Assembly (NCBI RefSeq): GCF_000224145.3
Contig: NC_020174.2
Location: 4,345,026-4,409,025, forward strand
Direction of reading: 5' to 3'
Source: Ciona intestinalis
Taxonomy: Eukaryota > Chordata > Ascidiacea > Phlebobranchia > Cionidae
Length of the DNA stretch: 64,000 bases
The position numbers and the translations under genes are program-made. Positions 14,501 through 24,654 of this stretch are shown here, in pieces; positions within the stretch are counted from its first letter, which is position 1, and every line of letters starts with the position of its first letter. Under the pieces are notes generated by a model that searched no databases, was not told the DNA's origin, and was given only the letters and a program-made list of their open reading frames with translations.

Positions 14501-14979
14501 CACCTCTCACACTAGGCGTCGTCGTGGAGCCAGGGTTGGCGAAGGCAGACCTGGTGTTAATGGAGACTCTCTGACGTCACAATTACGATTCTTACGTCTG
14601 CAAAGCGCTGAGGCAGAACAAGTGATTTCGTTTCAATGCGTATCATCAGAGGAAAACACGCAAAACAATGTGACGTTAAGGTTACGTTCGTGGACGCAAG
14701 CTTCCTACGTCATCAGCAGCGACGACGAGACGCTACTCAATGGAGTGAGTGTGACACAAAACCGACGCTTGTGCAACGTAAGAAAATATATTTTAAAATA
14801 TCTTCAGAAATAAAATTTGGTCTTCCATTTAGGTCAACAGCGACACTGCCGTGGAAGGAATCAAGCGTGTGTTGAAAGTCAGGACCAGAAGGACAAGCAA
14901 ACTACCGATTTTTGACGTCACCGCTGACGTCACGTTTGAGGCTGACACGCCAGATCTAGGCGATGTGTGTTTTCGATGA
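961..14979 (+). CDS. Fibrillar procollagen alpha chain, clade C (COL24A1/COL27A1-like)
   Basis: Secreted fibril-forming collagen chain of the extracellular matrix, about 1722 aa over about 59 coding exons. The start ATG at 961 (exon 961-989) splices in phase 2 to 2304-2371, which together encode a signal peptide with a strongly hydrophobic core ending near VVGQ. Then follow 3133-3230 and 4287-5302 (Ser/Thr-rich N-propeptide), 5361-5520 (start of helix), 50 triple-helix exons (5949-13499) and four C-propeptide exons (13560-14979, ending VCFR-stop). Every junction keeps phase. The helix adds up to about 990 residues, shorter than the 1014 of clade A chains, and it has two Gly interruptions; both fit clade C. 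The C-propeptide around FLRLQSAEAEQ and LRLRSW also resembles COL27A1 as I remember it. The chain probably forms homotrimers (inference). No TSPN/laminin-G domain is visible, although clade C chains normally have one. The first two exons are the least certain. Confidence 0.9.
5949..13499 (+). other. Collagen triple-helix exon block (50 exons)
   Basis: All exons begin with a Gly codon in phase 0. 54-nt exons start at 5949, 6063, 6416, 6529, 6853, 7137, 7384, 7626, 7909, 8024, 8140, 8297, 8408, 8640, 8861, 8966, 9079, 9195, 9314, 9578, 9691, 9836, 10176, 10292, 10563, 10671, 10780, 10996, 11282, 11538, 11667, 11785, 12034 and 12538. 45-nt exons start at 6719, 7026, 7275, 7511, 7782, 8528 and 8754. 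Others are 9430-9519 (90), 9955-10116 (162), 10399-10506, 12148-12255 and 12374-12481 (108 each), 12705-12767 (63), 13009-13080 (72), 13138-13173 and 13464-13499 (36 each). The sum is 978 residues, plus 9 in the preceding exon and 3 in the following one. Gly is replaced by Pro at 8984-8986 and by Ala at 9493-9495. Confidence 0.93.
13560..14979 (+). other. Collagen C-telopeptide and COLFI C-propeptide exons
   Basis: Exons 13560-13733, 14103-14244, 14377-14777 and 14833-14979. The domain is identified by NPARTCRDL, SYWVDPNEGSIFDALKVRC, LRFLRLQS, ISFQC, a Ser-Lys-Leu-Pro-Ile segment and the terminal VCF. This domain selects and trimerises chains in the ER and is later removed. Against the usual eight-cysteine pattern, Cys 1 (RTC), 4 (VRC), 5 (YTC), 6 (FQC), 7 (RLC) and 8 (VCF) are present, while the two that normally make inter-chain bonds, Cys 2 and Cys 3, are absent. 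A lineage-specific insert after VAVLLEQ holds an N-glycosylation site (NNTS) and a TRRRRGAR stretch at 14511-14534. Confidence 0.9.
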
Positions 14980-17900
14980 GGTATGTAAGTAAAGTGTGTG
15001 GTAAATCTCTTTTTTTAACTTATTAGCTTTCAGATTCCAAGCACACGCATACGCTGCTGCAGCTTCGAAACCCGACTGGCCAAGCGCAAAGAAATGACGG
15101 CAAGAAAGAAAACGGACCGCCGCTGATAGCGCAGAAAGCACTTGGCGGCAGGGGGCGCTGGGACGACAATTATTGCACATTCAGCGGCTCGCATATCCGC
15201 GTGGAACCCACGCCCTGTTAGCTTCACTATGTTACCGACTACCTCACAAAACACCCCTGTGACAACAACTGACAGCTATAGGTGATAGTTCATTATGCGC
15301 TCTAGAATATAATTAACAGAAATCCAAGCGCCCACCGCACGCAGGGCAATTTGAGGTTACTTCGTGCGGCCTCACCGACTCAACACAATCATATCGGGTC
15401 AAAAGCATTTGTTTATCTGCTTTCTTATTTTCGCCTACCTTTTGCACTATGTATTCATGTTTTACTGCGCTTCGAAAATCTCATTTCTTCCCAGCCGCAC
15501 AATCACACGTTATAATAAATATTAATTTAACAGTTAGCTCCCAAGCAAAAGCAAGCAGTCGCGTTCTCCATAATGAGATTTCTGCCGCCTAGCAGTCAAA
15601 TACGCCACTGCACCCTGCATAATTACTTACTGTACATCGTTTTGCGTTTCTTCCTGCCCTGTTAGATCCCTTTACATTCAGCATACATACGATGATGTCT
15701 TTATTTTTCGTTAGCCAATCGATCCAGTTGTTTTTTTTTTATTTTTTTCGAGATTTTCTTTTTGAATGAATCGAAATAAACGCTGCCTTCCGTATATTTT
15801 GTCATCGTTTTGTAACTTAGGGGTCCAGTTATACTGCAGGTTTGCAGTTGTGTTTAAACTGTATACCTTGTGTTTATGATGACCAACAAGTTAAAGTAGT
15901 TACTGTAATGATTGAGTTTCTCATATACTAGCGGACAAATACAGCTGTAGTGAGACTTGAACCCAGCATCCACGAGTTACGAAATCTAAGTTATTAATAT
16001 GCATTTGCCACGTTAACAGGTACAGCGTTTTAGCGACGGTGAATTAATGAGACCAGTTCAAGATACCTTTGATAGTTAATTCCAATTAAGAACCCATTCG
16101 TCACGATGACAGTATGCTAAAAGTTTCAGTTGAAAAATTAAGGTAATCAGTGATGATATACCCACTATAACAGGTACTGTACATAAACACACGGAGGCCA
16201 TTGCTTTATTCACCTTATGGTTTCACAAGAACTTTGCTGCAATTGATGTATCAACCAGGACGAGCAAACCACGACACATATCATGGTCAAGCTATAGTCG
16301 CTTCATTGAACAATGAATTAAACTCGCGAGTTTAATGTCATTTGTAATTATCCTGTGTGTGCGGATTTAGGTCCGGTTGTAGAATCAATTGAGAGAATGA
16401 TTTGCTTCCAAATGACACAAGGACGTTGAGTCCCCATGGTATATACATCTGACAACAGATGACGCACGCGTGGATGTACTGCACGCGCCGCTCGTTGCAA
16501 TCATCTCGCGCCTTGCGTGTGTGAAGGATGTGCACGAGCTTGCGCGTGTGCTCACGTTAATGAGCAAGTCAGATGCTACTTGGTAATACCCAAACACTAG
16601 GCATGTTTTAACACTTGCCCAGCGGAGCAGGGCCGGCAGGCAGGCAGAGAGAGATGCATCGATTTTGCACAACCTGTCGAGCCATCCAGCCAGCTGTTAG
16701 AAGAACGAACATAGCTACTGCTGTGATCGTTTTATAGTTGTTCAGATACGACAAGGACAAATTGTGCTAGCTTCTGAATTCTGAGCTGCGGAAAAGTGGA
16801 GAAACGCAGTTTTCCGTTGCCTGACAGTGCAGTGACAACATATAGACAAACATCTTGCATCAGCACAGTGTAGATTGCGAAGGATTAGCAGTTGGAGCTT
16901 AAGGGGTTGTAAACACTAGCAGTGAACATTGTTATAATTGCCATGTTCGTGCAGTTTCCTGTGCTGACTCGGTTTGTCACACAGTAAGCGTCGTCTATTA
17001 GAGCATAAACTAATTTTGCAACGCAATCAGCAGTCGTCTTATGCTACACAACCCAGTAAGACCGAAGAAGCGACTCCTTTAAAATCGATAGGCTCCCTCG
17101 CAGGCAGTACAGTACCATGGGTGATGGTAAATAATGCATGGACTGCTGTTCAGGGCCTAAGTAATCCCAATACGTCTGCAACTAAAGGCCTCTTGCAAGA
17201 GAGCTGCCTCAGCTGCATATATGACTAAGTTGAACTCGTTGGACAAAGTTTCAAATTGCTCCCCATTTTCCGTTACCAAAGGAAAGCGTTTGAGGATAAG
17301 CTAATTTATTCAGAACAGCAACAGCCGGCGAAGTCTAGCATTAGGCTTTACCGTTTAAAAGATAGTACTTCCAGTTCATCAGCGTGCTTATAGCAGAGTT
17401 AGCAAGCCACGCCTAGTATACGTTGTATGTTAATCTCATCAATGCAACGATTAATGTAGTTATTGTGTGTGTAGTATAAATAACAACTATGAACATTTAT
17501 AGGTGAAGTTGGTTTAAAGCATATTTTGTTCCTACTACAGCTGTTAGGAAACTTTGGCGGTCATTATTTATTCAAAAGCTAGCCGGATAATTTCCCCATT
17601 TGACCTTGGCTTGTCGCTGTTGAGTCTTAAAGAATAATCAATACCAGGGTCCCGTTGTTTATCTGAGTTTCCAAGCCTTTGTGGGGCATTGTGTACTGTA
17701 CTGGGTACACCTGTTTCGTATAGTGTGTTAAAGGGCCTGCTGTACATTTAAATTCTGCTGTGGTAACAGAAGTCCGTTGGGGTTTGTACAGAAATAGCAC
17801 CAGACGTGTGTTGAGCACATATTCCGCTGGCGGTCAGATTATATCCACCGTCTCGTAATCGAATTGTACCGATATACGGTACACCATGTACAGGGTTTTA

Positions 17901-20900
17901 CCGTCTCTCTACCGCAACACTTAGTAAAACGACGCTCTGTGTTGGGTTATTGTGTTATCCCTTGGAACACGTGGGCGCAAGCAGCGCAATGAGCAATTTC
18001 CGTTCTAACAGCAAAGAGAAATAAGCATTGCATCTGTTGTTAGCGTTTCTATACCAGTCGCTATCGGTACATTAGCTGAATTAATGCACACTGGTGTGTT
18101 TTGGTGTACCTCATCTGCAGAACAGATTAGCACTGTCTTTCCAGCAGGACACGGGGATTGATTAAATTTTTGCTGTCATGTTATAAGATATTAACAGTTC
18201 TCTCAACTTTTTAATACATATTATCAGTTTTTCTCAAGCAACTTAAACCGCCTGTAATCCCAACGTTTACATAAAAGGTGCAAAATCGACCACCGAGGAG
18301 GCAATCGCAATGATTACCAGTATTGGCAAATATGTGGCGCTTAACAGCTGATAAGCGAATGGCTGCCATGGTTTCTCAAACTGGGCGATACAGCAACACT
18401 CTGCCGCACAGTTAACCGACCTATTAGAATCGAACCGCAAAAACGCAAGAATGACCACCATATGTCTTTTGAGACTTTCAGAAAACGTGTCATAAAATAT
18501 TTAAAGGTGTGGTGGTGTCTCCCGAGAAAACGGTGTTAGATTTGTCCTTGTGACTCCTAAATGCTGATGGGTCTTTTAATTTTCCACTATCAGAAATCCA
18601 TAACTCGTTTCATATGCGTGTCGGTCGCAATAATACCCATAGACTTAGGTAACTTCACCAAGTTGCGTTATAGTTTGTTTAGTTTTTATAATTCGTTCCC
18701 CGTCCAATCAATCAACGCTTTGAATTTGAAATCAACATAAATAATTTACCCAACTCTGTATTTCGTGCGTCGGAATCACAACAGCACAGTAAGAAAGTTA
18801 CATTTGCAGCTATATCTGCAGTGATATATTGCCTTGTTAATGACATGAAGCCATTAGTGGCCTTCGCTTTGCAGTCAGCACTTTTGATGGAGAGAGCGCG
18901 TCAAAAAACTGAAAGTGTCGCTGCTTTGGTGATTATGCAAGCGTCACTCCGTCGCTGCGGCAGCACAATGTCCTAATCACGCTATCGGATATTGTGTATT
19001 AATTATGCGCGACTGGTCGAAGGGATCTACTCGTGTGTGCTCCACTGACTTGCGTTGCTCCTCTCGAAGTTATAGTGTCTAGTATTGTTGATAAAGTATC
19101 TCGTGACGCATTACTCTTTGTTTACGGAAACGGTTCCGGCACGTACCAATTGTATAAACAAACAGTTGGAAGTCGTCATTTTAAATGTATATAAAAGGAA
19201 TACCTTGTCGATACACCAGAATTTATAAAACTAAGACCGGCGAGATGAATATACTGTGTATAATAGTTCGTCATTATTTAAATGGGGATCTCAGCGGTGT
19301 TGAGGCAATAGCGGACATCCAACCTCCGAATTTCCACGCTATTGCAGTCCGTCAGCGTTGTGGCAGCCGGCGACAGCTTCGATTTAAACCGACCCATACA
19401 CCGCATACGGTTCCTGCAATGACTGAGGCTTCCCATGGGAAGAAAAGTCTGTCCGCTTCGTAACGACATATTGCCTGCGTCGACCGACCGGCCAGAATGA
19501 AATATTCAAATGATTTCATTGGATCATTTGGGACGCGTGCTGCGGGTCGATATTCATTTATTTCGGGACCGAATATTCGCTAATCCCCCGGCCTTTATAC
19601 TTCGGAATGTCTGGTTAAGTCTTGTTATTGCGACCCCAAAGTATCGACCCAGCACCCTTGTTGCTTACAATTGTAAATATCGTTTTTCTGATGCGACAGT
19701 TATAAGTTTCTTTTCCCAAGTAAACAACGTCGTCTATGTGAATACCAGGGTCCTTAGATAATAGATGCAGTGGACGGGTTTGATGTCGTGCTCTAAATTT
19801 GGTCGAAATGTTGAATCAAACGCGTCATCTAGAAATGACTCAATGCATGAAAAACCGCGCATTGTAGCCGTTTGTTTAGATCATGCTCCTATTCAATCGG
19901 TCTCGCTTTGTTTTAAATTATAAATTCTGCTCCGCCTTTGTGCAGATGTTGCATCACGTTTATTCATGTGTCGCTTGAGTTCGAAAACGTGCTGTGCCTG
20001 ATTGAGTCCGGGAAAAGACCGAATTCTTAAACGTGGACACTTCCCTCTATAGGTGCAGCAAGACAGTCACCCAGTACCGATTTTGGAACTTTTCTGTTCT
20101 TTAACCCGGCCCAAAGTCCGTGCCTGATTTTTCTCTGTCGTCATTTCCTCCCAAAGTTTTAAATCACGCCCAGTTCCGTTTTCAGTGACGTAATAATCAA
20201 AGGGTTCATTTCGACGGCGCTATTGTGACGTTACTTCCGCGTGGAGACAGGAAATTACATCACAATATGCTGTCCGAGGCATGCAGTATATACACACTGT
20301 ATATACGCGACAGGACAGAGGCCGGGTACCTATGTATAGGCGAGCAAAATGTTTAACAGTTTCGGTGAAATACTAGAGAAATGTTAAGGTCGAGGGTGTT
20401 TTGCATCAGCATATATAGGTCATGTTATATACGTATCATGTTATAGCTGCCCGTTATTGTTACAGAGTGTTGTCCCAACAAAACACATCGGAGGATAAAC
20501 ATCAACAACCGTGTTGACCGGATGTTACGTATACCAATGCAGATTATTTACCAATGTGATATCATATATAGACTAACTTTGTAACGGGTTTCAACCATAA
20601 GAGCGCTCGCGGGAAACAGTAACAGATGCTATAGCATTTAGTCTTTGTGCTTCGGGTATATGCGGTGTTTAGTATTATTTGCTGGATCTGAATTCGGTGC
20701 GTTGTGGTTGTAATTGGTCAGTCGTATACAGTAGGCCATGACAGAGCAGTTGCTGTTTAATTTGCATTTTATTAAGGCTCATACTGTAGGTGTAATAGCT
20801 ATCGCATGTATAGCATCTGTCGCATTATGTACCAGCTGCATGTCCACTAATATATAAAATGTGCAGTGAAAAATACCCACTTGTGGAGAAAAGAATCATA

Positions 20901-23028
20901 GATGTCCAGAATCAGCCAGTGTACAGCGGGTGCTATTTATTTTAAAAGTTGCCACTGCAGGTGTCGAATATTTTAACGTCCTAAACAATTGGTAAAGTGA
21001 TGTACGTGGTCATTTTTTTAAAGTTTTGCAGTGGGAGTTGTTGGGTATATCCAGAAAACCGATGGTTAGTCATCGGGTTATTCATCATGATACGAGGAAA
21101 CGAGAATAAACAGAGAAAGTAGCATGAAGGTGTTAAATGTGGAGTTCTCCGCCCTCGACTTGTGTATGAAACGTTGGTATAGCGAATGTGGGATATATAC
21201 TCCAACTCAGTCAGTTAGTTTGTATAAACAAATTAAATTTGCATGCATGTTAGACGGGCAAAGGTCTTGTTGATATATATTTTTTTATAAGTTTAGTCTT
21301 CGTTGTCCAACGTTATACTCGGAAAAATACCTTGCTCGAAGCGGGTCGTGTTAATTCAACTTTTAAAAGTTATTGTAGATTATTATATTTGTCTCAGTGA
21401 TGTAACATCGAACTCGCATATACGCTGTTGTGTGGCAAGTATGTATATCATGGTAAACATTTATGATTATGTAAGACGGAATGGTGTAAAGACACATGCG
21501 TAACATAAGCTGGCAGGCAGGCAGGCTGTCACGGAAATTGAGTACTGTACAGTAAGAACTGGAGCTACCACGGTTTGTTCATGGTGTGTCGTATTTCGAG
21601 GCTGTTTCAGTTCCATTTGGTCGCCATTACGTATAGAATACATCTATAGTGCGAACTGTAACCCGGTTCATTCATTTATTCATTCATAAACTCGCATGCG
21701 AATTGGCGTTTCGCAGGAAGTCCGTGTCCGATTTGTTCGATTCAATAGTGAGGGCGCATTGGTACATTTGTATAAGCCGTATATATAAATATACTCAACA
21801 CAATGCAGTTGTTTTCATCGTGGTAGCATTTAATTCTGCAAGTACCGGGGGATTTGTGGCTGAGCGATTAGCGGTCTGCATGCGTTGAACAACATATGCT
21901 GACCGCCCGTTTTCCACAGTGTTAATTACTTGGGGGACAGCGGGCAGGGCTTGTCCTGCTGTTTCAATAGCACTCTGATAATTGGACGCGCGGCTTGCCG
22001 TGTAGCATACAATAGAAGTAGTGAACGTCATTGTAACATCTTTACTAGAAAAAATATTTCGTAAACATAATTTAATGCTTATGATCATAGTGATGATAAT
22101 AACCTTTACTTTGCAGGTAACGTAGCCTGCGATCATGACAACATAAACTGAAAGTTGCCGCTTGTTTTTGTCACTAACATGACTTTTCACTTATTGGCTA
22201 ATGTTGTCACGTGCTTGTACCCTGTCGCCAGCACGTGCTCTTCTAAATGAACGCCCCCCAGTGCCCATCCCGACTCAACCAACAATCAGAGAACTGTCTC
22301 CTCCGCACACAGGATACAACCTCACTTAAATTACTCTTGGAGTCCTTTCTTAAACGCCACGGCACAAAAGTAAAGGCAAACAGTACCGAAACACTCACTG
22401 AACACCCGAACCAGGAGTTAGACCGACCCAGCAGCCTCCTACAAGGTCACACACAACAACGACGAAAACGAAAAATAAAGGAGTACGTTTTTTTACTTTG
22501 ATTGAACCTTCTGTATAGTTTGGCCATTAAGTCATATCAATCTCGTGGTCATTACTGGCCTGTTGGATGCGCATACACGCACGGCTCTTACATTTGTTTT
22601 TTTTACATGCAGAGCTGCTGCCATTCATTCAATTCAATCGAAGCACATACGGTTAACGCTCGGCAGTTGGTTGTCGAGAAAACAGCACCAGCTTCGACAT
22701 ATACGTCGAGTCAACCGACTCACGGGTATGACTGCATAATACATAACTACAAAATTAGGCACCATGAATAGTCCATTCTAGCATACGCCACAGGACAATG
22801 CCGTCGGCGGTCTATAGTTTATTATGCACATACTGTAAACAGCGTGTTATAGAAGTCAAACGAATTAGTGATAAGTTGACACGGTAAGAAGTGTCTATAG
22901 AATATGCTGAACTGCATATTTCCGATGCGCTGTCGGTAGCACAGTAAAATAAACAAAGAGCGGATCTCGGCACGATTTGAATAACGCGTGTTCGGGATAG
23001 ATATTATTTCGGCCGCCAGTTAGTACTG
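14980..23028. other. About 8 kb intergenic region, no supported gene
   Basis: It probably holds the collagen 3' UTR (AATAAA at 15514-15519 and 15775-15780 are candidate poly(A) signals) and upstream sequence of the FAM78 gene. Short open frames at 16974-17228, 19185-19463 and 22247-22501 lack family resemblance, good starts or splice context. A GC-richer patch lies at 16440-16680. A tRNA-like repeat relic lies near 15940-16035. Distal exons or enhancers cannot be excluded. Confidence 0.5.
15940..16035 (-). repeat. Possible tRNA-derived SINE relic
   Basis: On the minus strand the order is an A-box-like GTGGCAAATGC, then about 40 bases further a B-box-like GGGTTCAAGTCTC. This is the arrangement of a polymerase III promoter in a tRNA-derived SINE. 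The flanking stems do not pair well enough for a functional tRNA, and I see no poly(A) tail. This is pattern recognition only. Confidence 0.3.
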
Positions 23029-24654
23029 ATGGTTGATAGGGTAAATAGCTTGACACGTGTACACAGACTAAACCGAATGTGTTCCACAGCGAACTTGAAC
23101 GAAAACAACGACAAGTCGTCTTTTGTACACTACTTCATCAGGGAGGACAGTGCAATTGAGAGACGAGAGAAGCGAAAGCAACCAGACCCTCATCTTGACG
23201 AGTTTTCGAGCAGAGAGGTTAGACCAAGAAGATCAAGCTTCAACACCAATCCACTTTCGTCTCCGACATCGGAGGAAGATTTGGAGGTGGATTCGAATAT
23301 TAGTTACAACTCTTCAATTCTGGACCTCGGTGACTGTCAAGGAAGAGACGGGCAGTTGTTTGGCCAACAGCGCGAACACCAAACGTGGGCTTTACCGAGA
23401 GAAATTGAGCTACCGCGTTTTCAGCACTTTACCAACCCAAATACTCGCCAGGCTCAGGATAATAACGTCTTCTTGACCTCGAGGGGACAACGAACAAAAT
23501 TTCGGAGACACATAACTGTAAATTCCGACGAAGATACTTGGCTCCGTTCCCCTTACCACCGGCACCGAGAAGCGGTCCCTGAATACGCCGCCTCTTGCTT
23601 TGCGGAAGACCTGAACCGCGGAGGTAAACTAGAGGATAGCTTCTATAACATTCAAGGCCGGTCTATTAGTCGTGAAATAAGTTCGGTGAGTGAGAAGCTG
23701 TGTGCCTTGAATAGTAACGCAAACGCAGCGAGTGGTGGACAAACTGTGATTCAGGCAAACATTGAAGCGTTGCTTATAGACAAATCAACCGCGCAACGCA
23801 AGTACGACGGTATAAGCACCTGCTTTGCTACGTCACGGTACGTAGCGGAAGAATCTGACGTCACGGCGCCGTCCGAGAAGACGTTCGGGCAACGTACACC
23901 CGAGTCATCATCTGTTGGTACGTTAAAACACGGTGACGCAACTAAACGAAGTGATTGTTTACAGCAGTTTAACAAATCCGTATCTGCAGGGCGTTGGAGA
24001 AGTGTAAATTTAGGCAGCAGTGACAAATCTCTGACAGAAAACGAAGAAAAATACCTCAGCACGCAGGTCTATAAAGAGCACCAGGCCAGCCGTCCAAGCC
24101 ACATTAACTGCAGAAAGCAAAAGCGTTTTCCTGAACAGTGTGATCGAGGAATAGCGGCTGAAGTCCGTTGTACCTGCCGAATTGCCATAAGTAAAGAGAA
24201 GTGTCAGCTCTGCCGATCTAGTAGCTCGTGCAGCAAAATCGAAACAAAACCTTTGAGATTGATTGGACTCAGGAGGAGTCCAGTGTGGAAAGCAGTGCAA
24301 CCGAATCCGAAAAGCAACTTCGGAGATCGCCTAGAGTTGTTCTCTTTTACCCCGAATAGGAAGATTACGGCAGACGTATCGAGAAACGAATCTCGTGCTA
24401 GAACTGATCAAGAAATCGCGGGAAGAACATTAAATCGAAGGCACCATTCGTACTCGAATAACCGCTCGTCGAAATCCGACATCCCGACAAAAAATCAGAA
24501 AGAAGCGAACTGCTGTGACGCGTTCCGACTTCTTTTTGGCAACAGTAGTGCAACCGGAGAGGCCCCGTTGGTTCTGAACAAACTTCTGTACGCCGCACAA
24601 GCAGCGTCGCCGAAACGTAGCAACCTGGGTATCCTAACTTCCGACCAGCTTGAC
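23029..24654 (+). other. 542-codon in-frame extension upstream of the canonical FAM78 start
   Basis: This stretch has no stop in frame and runs directly into the conserved MGC start. It is rich in Ser, Arg, Asn and Gln and looks largely disordered. One cysteine cluster, reading CTCRIAISKEKCQLC with another Cys soon after (around 24171-24235), could bind zinc. I recognise no known domain. It may be a genuine N-terminal extension, which would bury the myristoylation signal, or belong to a separate transcript or exon. Confidence 0.6.

Noticed and set aside
16974..17228. Open frame of about 84 codons with plausible amino-acid composition
   Set aside because: It begins at a TTG and has no recognisable motif; nothing links it to a neighbour. 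It could be a lone exon, but that cannot be supported.
21858..21890. tRNA A-box-like string TGGCTGAGCGATTAGCGG
   Set aside because: No B box follows at the right distance, so neither a tRNA gene nor a SINE can be claimed.
21795..22501. Open frames of 131 codons (minus) and 84 codons (plus, ATG at 22247)
   Set aside because: They are adjacent and unrelated, lack known motifs, and the plus frame ends without a convincing donor. Possibly old transposon debris, but no hallmark is visible.
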